64,000 bases of DNA. It comes from RYN-230 sp963718305. Its GTDB lineage: Bacteria; Actinomycetota; Actinomycetes; Streptosporangiales; Streptosporangiaceae. Where the stretch lies: assembly GCA_963718305.1 (NCBI GenBank), contig CAVQZG010000010.1:496001-560000 (forward strand), written 5' to 3'. Within the stretch, counting starts at the first letter, position 1. Every line of letters begins with the position of its first letter. The notes beneath the pieces were generated by a model, which made no database searches, was not told where the DNA came from, and saw only the letters and a list, made by a program, of their open reading frames with translations. Positions 9,820 to 18,075 of this stretch are shown one piece after another. The position numbers and the translations under genes were made by a program.

Positions 9820-10266
9820 ATGACGACATCAGCGGCATTTTCACCCGAGGAGTGGAAGATGGTGCTCGAGGGGCCGCCCAGCGCCGGCATGATCGTGGTC
9901 ACCGCCGCGCACGGCGGAATGATCCGCGAGTCAATCGCGATGTCGAAGGCCTATGTGGACGCGCGCGCCCAGCACGGCGAAAGCGAACTCCTCGACGAGA
10001 TCGTCGCGGCGAAGCCCAAGGCCGACCACACGAGGTATCACTCCGCCGAGGAACTCAGGGAGAACGCACTCAAGCACGTCCGCGACGCGGTGGCGCTCCT
10101 CGGGAGCAAGGCCACGACCGAGGAAGTCGACGAGTACCGGCGCTTCGTCCTCACCCTCGCGGGCAAGGTCGCGGCAGCGCACAAGGAGCACGGGCAGAGC
10201 GTGAGCCCCGCCGAGTCCGAGGCAATCGAGCAGATCACCGCGGCGCTCGGGACTACCCCTTCCTGA
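9820..10266 (+). CDS. Conserved hypothetical protein
   Basis: This soluble, mostly helical 148-residue protein begins with TTSAAFSPEEWKMVLEGPPSAGMIV and ends with a long helix EAIEQITAALG. A central AAHGGMIRESIAMSKAYVDAR segment with a His-Gly-Gly and acidic helices looks conserved, but no named domain was identified; it loosely recalls TerB-like helical proteins. GAGGAG lies six bases upstream of the ATG. It stands alone, downstream of a 298-base gap and convergent with the next GNAT gene. Confidence 0.7.
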   Translation: MTTSAAFSPEEWKMVLEGPPSAGMIVVTAAHGGMIRESIAMSKAYVDARAQHGESELLDEIVAAKPKADHTRYHSAEELRENALKHVRDAVALLGSKATTEEVDEYRRFVLTLAGKVAAAHKEHGQSVSPAESEAIEQITAALGTTPS

Positions 10267-10276
10267 ACAGCGCGAG

Positions 10277-10783
10277 TCACCTGCCAGATTGCTGGAGGGA
10301 GAGTTTCATTCCGTCATGTGAGGCGACAAAGCCGAGTCGTTCGTAGAAGCGGTGCGCGGTAGTACGGGACTTGTCGGTGGTCAGTTGCACCAGGGCGCAG
10401 TGCCGCCTGCGGGATTCATTGATAGCCCAGGTGAACATGGCGGCGCCGATGCCACTGCTGCGGCAGGCCTCGTGGACCCGGACCGCCTCGATCTGGGCCC
10501 GCAGGGCACCACGGCGCGCGAGGCCGGGCAGGAAAGACAGTTGCATCGTGGCCACGATGTCGGGGCCCGATTGCGCGACCAGCAGCAGGTGCGCCGGGTC
10601 CCGGTCGATGGCTTCAAAGGCCGCCTGGTAAGCGGCGAGGTCCTCTGGTGTCTTCACCCCGTCTCGGGTGGCACCGAGTTGGTCAGCGGCGATCAGCTCA
10701 ACGATCGCGGGAAGATCGCTGGCCTCGGCCCGGCGAAGGACGACAGAGGACGAGGCCAGTTCAAGTGTTTCCAGAATCTCCAC
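10277..10783 (-). CDS. GNAT N-acetyltransferase
   Basis: The product of about 168 residues has the GNAT fold: VVLRRAEASDLPAIVELIAADQLGATRD, central IEAVRVHEACRSSGIGAAMFTWAI with the acetyl-CoA loop, and C-terminal TTAHRFYERLGFVASHDGMKL. This subgroup is common as an unassigned small-molecule acetyltransferase. A GTG at 10783 gives the usual family length, although the frame stays open to 10867; neither start has a strong ribosome site. It is divergent from the AhpD-like gene. Confidence 0.85.
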   Translation of the reverse strand: MEILETLELASSSVVLRRAEASDLPAIVELIAADQLGATRDGVKTPEDLAAYQAAFEAIDRDPAHLLLVAQSGPDIVATMQLSFLPGLARRGALRAQIEAVRVHEACRSSGIGAAMFTWAINESRRRHCALVQLTTDKSRTTAHRFYERLGFVASHDGMKLSLQQSGR

Positions 10784-10907
10784 CTGCCCAGTCTGCCCTG
10801 GCCGCCTGACATCCCGGGGAGCTGTGTCGTCGTACTGCTGAGACGAACACACCATCCAGCGGACCACGGCTCAGGCTCTGACCCGCAAGAACGGCAAGGA
10901 GATGACG

Positions 10908-11381
10908 ATGGACGCCCGCATCGATTACCTCGGCAGCCCCCTGGCGCTGAAGATCGTCAAGCACATCAACTCGGCGGGAGCCGCTCTGCATGATTCGGCC
11001 CTGCCATCCGCGACGCAGGAGCTGGTGAAGCTCCGGGCCAGCCAGATCAACGGGTGCGGCTTCTGCACCGACATGCACATCAAGGACGCCCTGCACGCGG
11101 GGGAAACCCAGCAGCGGCTGAACCTGGTCGCGGTATGGCGGGAGGCGAAGGTGTTCACCGAGGCCGAGCGGGCCGCGCTGGAGCTCGCCGAGCAGGGCAC
11201 CCGCATCGCCGACGCCGCCGGCGGTGTCACCGATGAGGTCTGGGCGAACGCGGCCAAGCACTACGACGATGACCAGCTCGTCGCGCTGGTGACGGTCATC
11301 GCCCTCATCAACACCTACAACCGGATGAACGTCATCATCCAGCAGCCCGCCGGCGACTACCAGCCCGGCCAGTTCGGATAA
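10908..11381 (+). CDS. AhpD/carboxymuconolactone decarboxylase family protein
   Basis: The 157-residue product has the CMD/AhpD core with a redox CxxC motif (NGCGFCTDMH, Cys50 and Cys53) followed by His, and helices ARIDYLGSPLALKIVKHI and LVALVTVIALINTYNRMNV. Family members act as alkyl-hydroperoxide-reductase-linked peroxidases or decarboxylases. AAGGAG at 10896-10901 is directly next to an ATG at 10902 but six bases from the ATG at 10908, so the latter is the likely start. The CxxC suggests a role in peroxide defence. Confidence 0.88.
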   Translation: MDARIDYLGSPLALKIVKHINSAGAALHDSALPSATQELVKLRASQINGCGFCTDMHIKDALHAGETQQRLNLVAVWREAKVFTEAERAALELAEQGTRIADAAGGVTDEVWANAAKHYDDDQLVALVTVIALINTYNRMNVIIQQPAGDYQPGQFG

Positions 11382-11388
11382 CCACCGG

Positions 11389-11952
11389 CTACCTAGCCGT
11401 GAACCCGGGTCTCGGTCGCCGGCTGCGGGAACCCCAGTGAGGCCGCAGCGGTGGAAGATCAGCGAGCCCGGGATCAGGGGGCAGGGGTGACTCGCCGTCG
11501 TCGCTGTCCCAGCGGCGCCGGTACTGGTCGGGAATCTCGCCCCACCCCCAGTAGGGCAGCGGCGTGTCTGGCCGGGTCCCCAGGACTTCAGCAGGGTCGA
11601 TCCACTGCGCGCCGACCGTGCACAGGTGCGCCCAGTCGTCGCCAAGATCGAACACGTAGGTGAACTGCTCGCCCTGGCGCAGCTCCGACAGCTTCACACG
11701 CTGATAGTCCTGGGTAACCTCGCCCCCGATCTCCCAGTCCGGGTCTGGATCACACAGCCGCCTGCGATCGGAGAGAGTGAATTCCTGCAGGTGGGAGCGG
11801 TCCCAGCGGGCGAACGCGTCGTCGATGGCGTCGGCGAGCTGTTTAAAGGTGTGGCTGCGCGCCGCGGCGAAGATCCGTCCTGGCCGCGGCCAGAACTCCT
11901 CCCCGTGACCTTCGACCAGGTCCACCCGGATCGACAACCAGGTCCGCGCCAA
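11389..11952 (-). CDS. Plasmid pRiA4b ORF-3-like family protein
   Basis: The 187-residue protein matches the pRiA4b ORF-3 family: WLSIRVDLVEG, TFKQLADAIDDAFARWDRSHLQEF, the FTYVFDLGDDWAHLCTV core and PYWGWGEIPDQYRRRW. The function of the family is unknown, although it is often found on plasmids and in accessory regions. The start is TTG at 11952, supported by GGAGGT about six bases upstream. The stop of the upstream gene lies one base away, so the pair is translationally close and is probably one operon. Confidence 0.85.
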   Translation of the reverse strand: MARTWLSIRVDLVEGHGEEFWPRPGRIFAAARSHTFKQLADAIDDAFARWDRSHLQEFTLSDRRRLCDPDPDWEIGGEVTQDYQRVKLSELRQGEQFTYVFDLGDDWAHLCTVGAQWIDPAEVLGTRPDTPLPYWGWGEIPDQYRRRWDSDDGESPLPPDPGLADLPPLRPHWGSRSRRPRPGFTAR

Positions 11953-11953
11953 T

Positions 11954-12346
11954 TCACACCTCCGATGGGGTCAGTTCCTGGCATACCTGGCGCACCGGTA
12001 CGCCGGCCCGGTCGGCGACGGCGCGAATATAGGCGACCGCCGCGTACAGGGCGTACTGCCAGAAGTCGTCGGTTTGCCACCATGCGACCTCGTCGAGCAG
12101 GTCAGGCTCTGCTCCGCCGCGCAGCGCCGCCGCTGCCAGGACAGCGAACTGAATCTTACGATTCTGCCGGCCACGGAAGGCGGACTCGGGCAGGAACCGC
12201 TCCGATATCCCTTCCAAGGCCAGCGGGTCGGCGCGGCTGGCCCCGCACCAGTCCAGCGCGTCGGCGGCGATGCGGAGGAAGACCTCGCCAGGGAAGGTGT
12301 TGTTGCGAGGATGCAGCGGCACTAGCTCGCCCACCAACTCGGACAC
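11954..12346 (-). CDS. Hypothetical protein paired with pRiA4b ORF-3 gene, 5' end possibly frameshifted
   Basis: The 130-residue helical protein (SELVGELVPLHPRNNTFPGEVFLRIAADALDW, then WWQTDDFWQYALYAAVAYIRAVA) has no domain that was recognised. The GTG at 12346 is the first start in this frame, but the frame reads SILLDGLARGTE just upstream, which looks coding. A second frame provides an ATG at 12431 (MPSTKRPTPQDAEAAR) that would join this after one base is skipped near 12383. The true protein may therefore be about 28 residues longer. It is coupled to the pRiA4b ORF-3 gene. Confidence 0.6.
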   Translation of the reverse strand: MSELVGELVPLHPRNNTFPGEVFLRIAADALDWCGASRADPLALEGISERFLPESAFRGRQNRKIQFAVLAAAALRGGAEPDLLDEVAWWQTDDFWQYALYAAVAYIRAVADRAGVPVRQVCQELTPSEV

Positions 12347-12543
12347 TTCTGTTCCCCGGGCCAGCCCGTCGAGCAGGATACTGGCGGGCCGCCTCGGCGT
12401 CCTGGGGCGTGGGCCGCTTCGTGGAAGGCATACCCAGACCGTAAGGCAGAACCGATCCGACTGCGGAAGACCGGGCCGCGCACCTCAAATCCATCCTTGC
12501 AGGTCAGCAGCACTCTGACGGAGTGGGTTGGTATCCTCCTCCC

Positions 12544-12984
12544 ATGACCCCGCAAGACCTCGCCAACCTCGCGCACCTGCGCCGCGCGCGGGATCTCATC
12601 GACCGGGAGTACGCACGTCCGCTCGATGTGCCGGCGATGGCTCGCCACGCGCTCATGTCGCCGGGGCACTTCTCGCGGCAGTTCCGGGCGGCCTATGGCG
12701 AGACCCCGTACAGCTACCTGATGACCCGCCGGATCGAGCGGGCGATGGCGCTGCTGCGCACGGGGATGAGCGTGACCGACGCATGCATGGCGGTCGGCTG
12801 TACCTCGCTCGGCTCGTTCAGCTCGCGATTCACGGAGGTCGTTGGGGAGACGCCGAGCGCGTACCGCAACCGGGAGCATCACGCCGTGACGGCGATGCCC
12901 GCGTGCGTGGCGAAGCTGCGCACCCGGCCGAACAGAGATGTACCGAGCAGGATTCGAGAAGCGGAACGCGCAGCCACCGCCTAG
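12544..12984 (+). CDS. AraC-type minimal transcriptional regulator (module 1)
   Basis: The 146-residue protein consists almost only of an AraC/XylS double helix-turn-helix (residues 15-115: RARDLIDREYARPLDVPAMARHA, HFSRQFRAAYGETPYSYL, ERAMALLRTGMSVTDACMAVG, FSSRFTEVVGETPSAYR). A short tail has a single conserved-looking Cys (AMPACVAKLRTRP). No sensor domain is present. The ATG at 12544 is preferred over a GTG at 12523. The VOC gene follows after ten bases, and the same arrangement recurs at 20773-21657, so it probably controls its VOC partner. Confidence 0.88.
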   Translation: MTPQDLANLAHLRRARDLIDREYARPLDVPAMARHALMSPGHFSRQFRAAYGETPYSYLMTRRIERAMALLRTGMSVTDACMAVGCTSLGSFSSRFTEVVGETPSAYRNREHHAVTAMPACVAKLRTRPNRDVPSRIREAERAATA

Positions 12985-12994
12985 CGTTGGCCCC

Positions 12995-13405
12995 ATGACC
13001 ATCGCACTCCAGTACTGCAATATCACCGTCAACGACCTGGACGAGTCGATCGCCTTCTACGGCGACGCGCTCGGCCTCGAGGTGCGCAATGACGTCGCTT
13101 CGGGCGGGTTCCGCTGGGTCACCCTCGGCAGCGCAACCCAGCCGGTCCTCGAGATCGTGCTCTCGGAACCGCACGCCGGCCGATCCCAGGCCGATGGCGA
13201 TGCCCTGCAGGAACTGCTCACCAAGGGCGTCCTGCCGATGACCGTCTTCCGCACCGACGATGTCAACGCAACCTTCGAGAAGGTCCGCGCATCCGGCGCC
13301 GAGGTGCTCCAGGAGCCCATCGACCAGTCCTGGGGTCCGCGCGACTGCGCGTTCCGTGACCCCTCGGGCAACATGGTCCGGATCTCGCAGGGACCGAGGG
13401 CGTAG
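12995..13405 (+). CDS. VOC family protein (glyoxalase/bleomycin-resistance fold), module 1
   Basis: The 136-residue single VOC unit pair reads ALQYCNITVNDLDESIAFYGDALGLEV, with VLEIVLSE in the middle and RDCAFRDPSGNMVRISQ at the end. The His and Glu metal ligands of classical glyoxalases are not clearly all present, so it may bind rather than convert a ligand. It follows the minimal AraC gene by ten bases and is similar in length and ending (FRDPSGN versus LRDPFGN) to the VOC gene of the second AraC-VOC module. Confidence 0.9.
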   Translation: MTIALQYCNITVNDLDESIAFYGDALGLEVRNDVASGGFRWVTLGSATQPVLEIVLSEPHAGRSQADGDALQELLTKGVLPMTVFRTDDVNATFEKVRASGAEVLQEPIDQSWGPRDCAFRDPSGNMVRISQGPRA

Positions 13406-13444
13406 CCGCCAGGTAAGGCTGCTCCGGGCGGCCACGGTGCGCCC

Positions 13445-13990
13445 CTAGACCTGCGGGCGGTAGCGCAGGTAAACGACGCCGCTGGCGAAGCGGCGTTCCC
13501 CGACCAGGTCGAGGGACGCCTGTGTCCCCCCGGGGAGAGCGGGCGTACCGCCGCCCACGATGACCGGTGTCACGAAGAGCTGATACTCGTCCACCAGTCC
13601 GGCCCTGATTGCGTGGGCCGCGAGGGTCGGGCCGCCGATGCTGACCGCGCCGTGCTGCTTGAGGGTACGGACGGCTTCCGGATCGAAGCTTCCCTCGATC
13701 CGCGTCCTGGCCGTCGAGATCTCCGGCAGCGTCGTGGAGTAGACGATCTTGTCTGCCGAGCGCCATATCCCGGCGAAGTCCCGCGCCGCGGCGGGCTGGC
13801 CAGCGAGGTCCACGTTCTCCCAGTAGCGCATGACCTCATACATCCGGCGGCCGTACAGGTACGTGCTGACTGGACGCTCCAGGTCATTGATGAAGGCGAG
13901 TACCTCCTCGTCCGGAGCCCCCCAGCCGAACTTCCCCTCTTCATCGTTCGTGTACCCGTCCAGCGACACGATCGCCGAGTAGCTCAGCAC
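13445..13990 (-). CDS. Dihydrofolate reductase family protein (RibD C-terminal domain)
   Basis: The 181-residue product fits the DHFR/RibD-C fold: AIVSLDGYTNDEEGKFGWG, the central YLYGRRMYEVMRYW, then GAVSIGGPTLAAHAIRAGLVDEYQLFVTPVIVGGG. Such proteins are NADPH-dependent reductases, but stand-alone forms lack a proven substrate. The GTG at 13990 has AGGAGG five bases upstream, a strong ribosome site. It is convergent with the AraC-VOC pair. Confidence 0.9.
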   Translation of the reverse strand: MLSYSAIVSLDGYTNDEEGKFGWGAPDEEVLAFINDLERPVSTYLYGRRMYEVMRYWENVDLAGQPAAARDFAGIWRSADKIVYSTTLPEISTARTRIEGSFDPEAVRTLKQHGAVSIGGPTLAAHAIRAGLVDEYQLFVTPVIVGGGTPALPGGTQASLDLVGERRFASGVVYLRYRPQV

Positions 13991-14013
13991 GGGTCCTCCT
14001 TCGCGGTCTCCTC

Positions 14014-14178
14014 ATGAGATCCAGTGACGCTAGGGCAGACGGCCCGGCCCGCCCGGGGGAAGCTAACGGGATCCACACGCTGGCCCTGCGGGTACGCGTG
14101 GGCTGGTTTACCAGGACCGAGATCATTCCGCAGCAGGCCTGGTACCTGGTCGGGCCGAGCCGGGGCCACTGCGCCTGA
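14014..14178 (+). other. Possible short reading frame or C-terminal gene remnant
   Basis: A 54-codon frame fills the gap between two minus-strand genes. The last 37 codons (from GIHTLALRVRV to SRGHCA) have strong G/C bias in third positions, and the segment VGWFTRTEIIPQQAWYLVG looks protein-like. The first 17 codons, however, use rare codons and no ribosome site precedes the ATG. This is better explained as the tail of a lost gene than as a functional small protein. No family was recognised. Confidence 0.25.
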
Positions 14179-14185
14179 CGCGGGG

Positions 14186-14632
14186 TCAGGTTCCCTGGGC
14201 GGCTATCGGGGCGGTCAGTTCGAGTTGCACGCCGTCGGGATCTTCGAACGAGAGCACATCAATACCGAACGACGGCAGGCTCTTGATGCGACCGTGTGTC
14301 ACACCCCGTTCCTCCAGCAGGCGCACTGCCTCTTCAAGATCGTCTCGGCTGGCAACGCCGAAGCTCAGATGGTCAAGGCCCACCCGGTCCGGATCGAAAC
14401 GGTCGCCTGAGGACGCCATCGGCCGGAGGCCCATGAGCAGATTCCCGCGGACCATGACCACGCCGCCGAAAAGGACCTTGAACACCTCGGCGGCCGACGG
14501 ATCATCCGATGGCGGCGACTCCACCGCGACTTCGAAGCCGAGCAGGCTGGTGTAGAACTGGCGGCTCCGGTCCACGTTGGTCACCGTGAGCCGGAGATGA
14601 TGGATATCCCCCGTCGGAATTTGCGCCGGCAT
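14186..14632 (-). CDS. VOC family protein
   Basis: The 148-residue protein has the paired beta-alpha-beta VOC layout: GDIHHLRLTVTNVDRSRQFYTSLLGFEV, a central RVGLDHLSFGVASRDDLEEAV, and the end SFEDPDGVQLELTAP. Metal-ligand positions (His in IHHL, His in LDHL, Glu in LELT) look plausible, which would allow lyase or dioxygenase chemistry on an unknown substrate. GGGGGAGAG about five bases upstream of the ATG at 14632 decides the start. Confidence 0.9.
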   Translation of the reverse strand: MPAQIPTGDIHHLRLTVTNVDRSRQFYTSLLGFEVAVESPPSDDPSAAEVFKVLFGGVVMVRGNLLMGLRPMASSGDRFDPDRVGLDHLSFGVASRDDLEEAVRLLEERGVTHGRIKSLPSFGIDVLSFEDPDGVQLELTAPIAAQGT

Positions 14633-14959
14633 CGCACTCTCCCCCTGGCGAAGCGCCGGAACTCCGCGATCCGGCCGTGTGGCCAGCATCCCAGTCCAGG
14701 CCGGCCAGGCGCCAGTTCCGGTACGGCTGGATCAGGCAGACGGCTTCCCCGGGGCAAGGAGGCCGCTGAGGATCCGCGCCAGGATGTCACGGTAGGGGTC
14801 CGCCGGGCCGGGGACTTCCTCCGGGGGTATGCCCTGCGCAGGTGCTGCCGGGGCCGCTCCTCCTCCTCACCGCTGGGCCGCCTGCCTCGCTCCGGAGTTG
14901 CCCAGCTCGCGGGCGCCGCGTCTACGCTGATCCTCCGGGCCGTGGCAGAGGAGGCGCCC
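14633..14959 (-). other. Gene-free stretch with an orphan coding-like frame
   Basis: No intact gene was found in these 327 bases between the VOC gene and the amidohydrolase. On the minus strand, bases 14732-14866 are open between two stops and end in a protein-like run (GIPPEEVPGPADPYRDILAR to GKPSA) with high third-position GC, but the frame contains no ATG, GTG or TTG. It could be a remnant or the end of a small gene whose start is lost to a frame change. Bases 14947-14954 hold the ribosome site of the amidohydrolase. Confidence 0.3.
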
Positions 14960-16438
14960 GTGAGCGAGCCGGACATCGTGCTGCGCGGCGGGCGCGTGAT
15001 CGATCCCGAATCTGGCCTGGATGCGGTGCAGGATGTCGCGGTCACCGGCGGCACGGTCACCGAGATCCGGGACGCCCTGCCCCGCACCCACGCGGACCTC
15101 GACGTCGCAGGCCTCGTGGTGACGGCCGGGTTCATCGATCTGCACAGTCATGTGAACGACATCGCCGGCTTTTCGCTGCAGGCCCTGGATGGCGTCACCA
15201 CCGCGCTGGAGCTGGAGGCGGGCGTCACTCCGGTGGAAGCCGCGTACCGGAGCGCGGCGGCCGAGGGCCGGCCCGTCAACTACGGCTTCGCCACGTCCTG
15301 GGCGCTAGCCCGGATGGAGGCCATCGCCGGGATCGGTCTGGACGGGAGGCTGGCCACGTTCCTGGCCAACCTGGGCAGCGAGGCCTGGCAGCGCCCGGCT
15401 ACGCCCCCGCAGATCACCGCCATGCTGGCCCGGCTGGCAGCCGACCTGGCCGACGGAGCGCTGGGCATCGGCGTCCTCGTCGGATATGCGCCCGCCACCG
15501 ATCCGGGCGAGTACCTCCAGGTCGCAGGGCTGGCCGCCGAAGCCGGTGTGCCCACCTTCACGCACGCGCGGGACCTGGTGGAGATGGTCCCGCGAACGCG
15601 CATCGACGGCGCGGAGGAGATCGTCCGGGCAGCCGGGGAGACCGGCGCCCAGATGCATTACTGTCACGTCAACAGCACCTCGCAACGGCACATCGACAGA
15701 GTGCTCCGCCTGGTCGGCCGGGCGCAGGCCGCGGGGGCGCGCGTCACCACCGAGGCCTACCCGTACGGGTCAGGCATGACCGGTATCGGGGCCGCCTTCC
15801 TCGCGCCGGAACGGCTCGGCGAGCGCGGGCTCACGCCGTCGTCGCTGACCTACGCGCCGACCGGCGAGCGGGTCGTCAGCGAGGCCCGGCTGCGCGAGCT
15901 GCGGCAGGCCGATCCCGGCGGGCTGGTGATCATCGAACTGCTCGACGAGAACGACCCGGCCGACCGCGAGCTGCTGCTGAGCTCCCTTACTTTCCCCGGC
16001 GCCATCGTGGCCAGCGACGCCATGCCGCTGACCTGGACCGGGACAGTGCCTGATCCGCTCCCCTGGCCGCTGCCCGGCACCGCCATCACGCACCCGAGGA
16101 CAGCCGGGACGTTCGGCCGGGCGCTCCGCCTGCTCACGCGCGACGGCGGACCGCTCGGCCTGGCCGAGGCGCTGGGCAAGTGCAGCCTGCGCCCGGCCCG
16201 GCTGCTGGAAGACCGGGTGCCAGCCCTGCGCCGCAAGGGCCGGCTGCAGGTCGGCAGCGACGCTGACCTCGTTGTCCTCGATCCGGCCACGGTCAGCGAC
16301 CAGGCTAGCTACGTGCATAGCACCCGCCCGTCCACCGGTATCCAGCACCTCATGGTCAACGGCACGTTCGTGGTACGCGACGGGAACCTCGTGGCCGGCG
16401 CCCGGCCCGGCCGCCCCATCCGCGCCGACCCGCGCTGA
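14960..16438 (+). CDS. Amidohydrolase (N-acyl-D-amino-acid deacylase/dihydroorotase-like)
   Basis: The 492-residue metal-dependent amidohydrolase starts with the usual two-strand cap (DIVLRGGRVIDPESGLDAVQDVAV), followed by GFIDLHSHV with metal-binding His62 and His64. Further likely metal and active-site residues lie in FTHARDL, MHYCHVNSTS and VASDAMPLTW. The C-terminal cap ends GSDADLVVLDPATV. This arrangement fits D-aminoacylase-type enzymes that hydrolyse N-acyl groups from D-amino acids, but the substrate is inferred only by family. AGGAGG lies five bases upstream of the GTG start. Confidence 0.85.
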   Translation: MSEPDIVLRGGRVIDPESGLDAVQDVAVTGGTVTEIRDALPRTHADLDVAGLVVTAGFIDLHSHVNDIAGFSLQALDGVTTALELEAGVTPVEAAYRSAAAEGRPVNYGFATSWALARMEAIAGIGLDGRLATFLANLGSEAWQRPATPPQITAMLARLAADLADGALGIGVLVGYAPATDPGEYLQVAGLAAEAGVPTFTHARDLVEMVPRTRIDGAEEIVRAAGETGAQMHYCHVNSTSQRHIDRVLRLVGRAQAAGARVTTEAYPYGSGMTGIGAAFLAPERLGERGLTPSSLTYAPTGERVVSEARLRELRQADPGGLVIIELLDENDPADRELLLSSLTFPGAIVASDAMPLTWTGTVPDPLPWPLPGTAITHPRTAGTFGRALRLLTRDGGPLGLAEALGKCSLRPARLLEDRVPALRRKGRLQVGSDADLVVLDPATVSDQASYVHSTRPSTGIQHLMVNGTFVVRDGNLVAGARPGRPIRADPR

Positions 16439-16470
16439 GCCGGGCGCTCAGGTTCAGCCAGGATGGAGCC

Positions 16471-16872
16471 ATGAAGCCTGTTCCGGCTAGTCACCTGCGG
16501 ATCGCCCGGCCGAGCCATGACCTGCGGATGTCCGAGCGATTCTGGGTCGGGGGCCTTGGACTCGACGTGCTGCTCCGGCTTGATGACTCAGCAGAAGGCG
16601 GCCATCGGCTGCTGATGGTGGGCTGGCCGGATGCTGGCTGGCATCTTGAACTCGTCGGCGACCCGGATGACACGACACCCGCCACGCCCACCGAGGAAGA
16701 CCTGCTGGTCCTGTACGTGGGCGGCGAGGTCGATGAGGACCTGGTCCGCCGCCTGGTCGAGGCGGGCGGCACCCGGGTCGCCGCCCGCAATCCGTACTGG
16801 GACCAGTGGGGTGTCACGATCGCGGATCCAGACGGGTACCGGCTCGTCTTGTCCAGCCTCTCCTGGCCCTGA
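16471..16872 (+). CDS. VOC family protein
   Basis: The 133-residue product is a compact VOC protein: HLRIARPSHDLRMSERFWVGGLGLDVL, WHLELVGDP in the middle, and a C-terminal NPYWDQWGVTIADPDGYRLVL. A His and Glu in equivalent positions suggest a metal site. The ATG follows GGATGGAG. It lies 32 bases behind the amidohydrolase on the same strand and may be co-transcribed, and its stop adjoins the convergent PadR gene end. Confidence 0.88.
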   Translation: MKPVPASHLRIARPSHDLRMSERFWVGGLGLDVLLRLDDSAEGGHRLLMVGWPDAGWHLELVGDPDDTTPATPTEEDLLVLYVGGEVDEDLVRRLVEAGGTRVAARNPYWDQWGVTIADPDGYRLVLSSLSWP

Positions 16873-17487
16873 CTAGCGCGCCGCTGGGGCGTTCTCGCCG
16901 TGGAACTCGGCCCACATGCGGGTCCAGTCGGTGGCGGGATCGCCGATCTTCTGGATGAGCCCGTCAACGAAGTCCGATTCGGCCTGCAGGAGCGCGAGCC
17001 GGTATTCCTCCTCGATGAGGAAGAGTCCGGGTACCCCGCTGGCGAGTGTGGTGTCGATCAGTCCGCGGATCTCGGCCCGCTGTTGCGCCAGGTACGTGAG
17101 CCGCGTGCGGAGCAGGTCAAGGACCTGGCTGGGAGGCAGGGCCGCGATCAGCGAGAGGGCGGCCACGAAGGCGGGGTATTCGTGCTGCGGCTGCTGGACC
17201 AGCTCGCGCAGCCAGTCCCGCAACTCGTCGCGGCCCGCGTCGGTGAGGGTGTACACGGTGCGTTCCGGCCGCTGCCCCTGGCGGCCAGTCTCCTGCTCGG
17301 TCACGAACCCCGCCTTGGCGAGCTGCCCCACCACCATGTACAGCGATCCGTGGTTGAACTTGATGCTGCGGTCGTCGCCGTGGTCACGCAAGGTACGGCC
17401 CAGCTCGTAAGGATGCATGGGCTGCTGGCTCAGGTAAGACAGCACCGCCAGGGCCAGCGGGTTGCTGACCTTGCGCTTGCCGGCCAT
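16873..17487 (-). CDS. PadR family transcriptional regulator
   Basis: The 204-residue protein has the PadR winged helix at residues 8-85 (LALAVLSYLSQQPMHPYELGRTLRDHG, FNHGSLYMVVGQLAKAGFV, TVYTLTDAGRDEL). A C-terminal Vir-like helical dimerisation domain follows (FVAALSLIAALPPSQVLDLLRTRL onward). PadR proteins repress nearby genes until a ligand binds. GGAGGAG precedes the ATG at 17487. It is the second gene of an operon whose consensus promoter, with a palindrome, lies at 18076-18110, so autorepression is likely. Confidence 0.92.
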   Translation of the reverse strand: MAGKRKVSNPLALAVLSYLSQQPMHPYELGRTLRDHGDDRSIKFNHGSLYMVVGQLAKAGFVTEQETGRQGQRPERTVYTLTDAGRDELRDWLRELVQQPQHEYPAFVAALSLIAALPPSQVLDLLRTRLTYLAQQRAEIRGLIDTTLASGVPGLFLIEEEYRLALLQAESDFVDGLIQKIGDPATDWTRMWAEFHGENAPAAR

Positions 17488-17555
17488 CTGCTCCTCCTCG
17501 GGGTCGGTGGCGCGTGCCGCCACGGGGGCGGCACGCGCCGTCAGCGTGGTCGGGG

Positions 17556-18029
17556 TCAGGCCTCGTGCGCCGGGTCGTCCAGGGTCGGCGTGGTGCCTTC
17601 CGCATGGGCGCGGCGGGCGTCGGCGAGGTACTGCCGTGAGGCCATCGCCGACAGCCGCGCGATCCCGCCGCTGTGGACCCGGATCTCGCCCTGGCGGACC
17701 TGCCCGGTCAGATGGATCCGGCGGCCGGTGCCGGCCGGGTTGTGGTGGTAGGTCTGCTTGACCTTCCCCCGGCCGGTCCAGGCCAGGTCCCACTGGTCGA
17801 TGACCGCGTCCCCGGCCACCAGCAGCTTGATCGTTGAATGGTCGAGGTCCAGGTGGACCTCGATGTCACCGGCGGGGATCTGGGGTGAGCGCAGGTCGAT
17901 CACGACCAGGCTGCGCCGCGCGCGGACCTCGAAGGCGCGGGCTGTGGTCCAGTGGCCCAGCCGCTTCTGCGAGCCGTGGTCGGCGTGGATCCGGTCGGGG
18001 GTGACGGTGGTGCCCATCGATGCGTTCAT
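17556..18029 (-). CDS. Hypothetical protein in PadR operon
   Basis: The 157-residue product begins NASMGTTVTPDRIHADHG and has a beta-rich middle (RSLVVIDLRSPQIPAGDIEVHLDLDHSTIKLLV) that resembles the auto-transporter-like beta-helical DUF4097/LiaF-type domains, although no firm family was recognised. The ATG at 18029 follows AAGGAG, and an in-frame extension to 18104 would run through the promoter. It is the first gene of the operon, 68 bases upstream of the PadR gene, so PadR is likely to control its expression. Confidence 0.75.
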   Translation of the reverse strand: MNASMGTTVTPDRIHADHGSQKRLGHWTTARAFEVRARRSLVVIDLRSPQIPAGDIEVHLDLDHSTIKLLVAGDAVIDQWDLAWTGRGKVKQTYHHNPAGTGRRIHLTGQVRQGEIRVHSGGIARLSAMASRQYLADARRAHAEGTTPTLDDPAHEA

Positions 18030-18075
18030 GGGGTGCTCCTTCTGGGAGGGCCTGATGTCGTCGCGTTCATGACTG

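Noticed and set aside
11389..12431. Integrated plasmid suggested by the pRiA4b ORF-3 family protein
   Set aside because: The family is common on chromosomes, and no replication, partition or integrase gene was found nearby.
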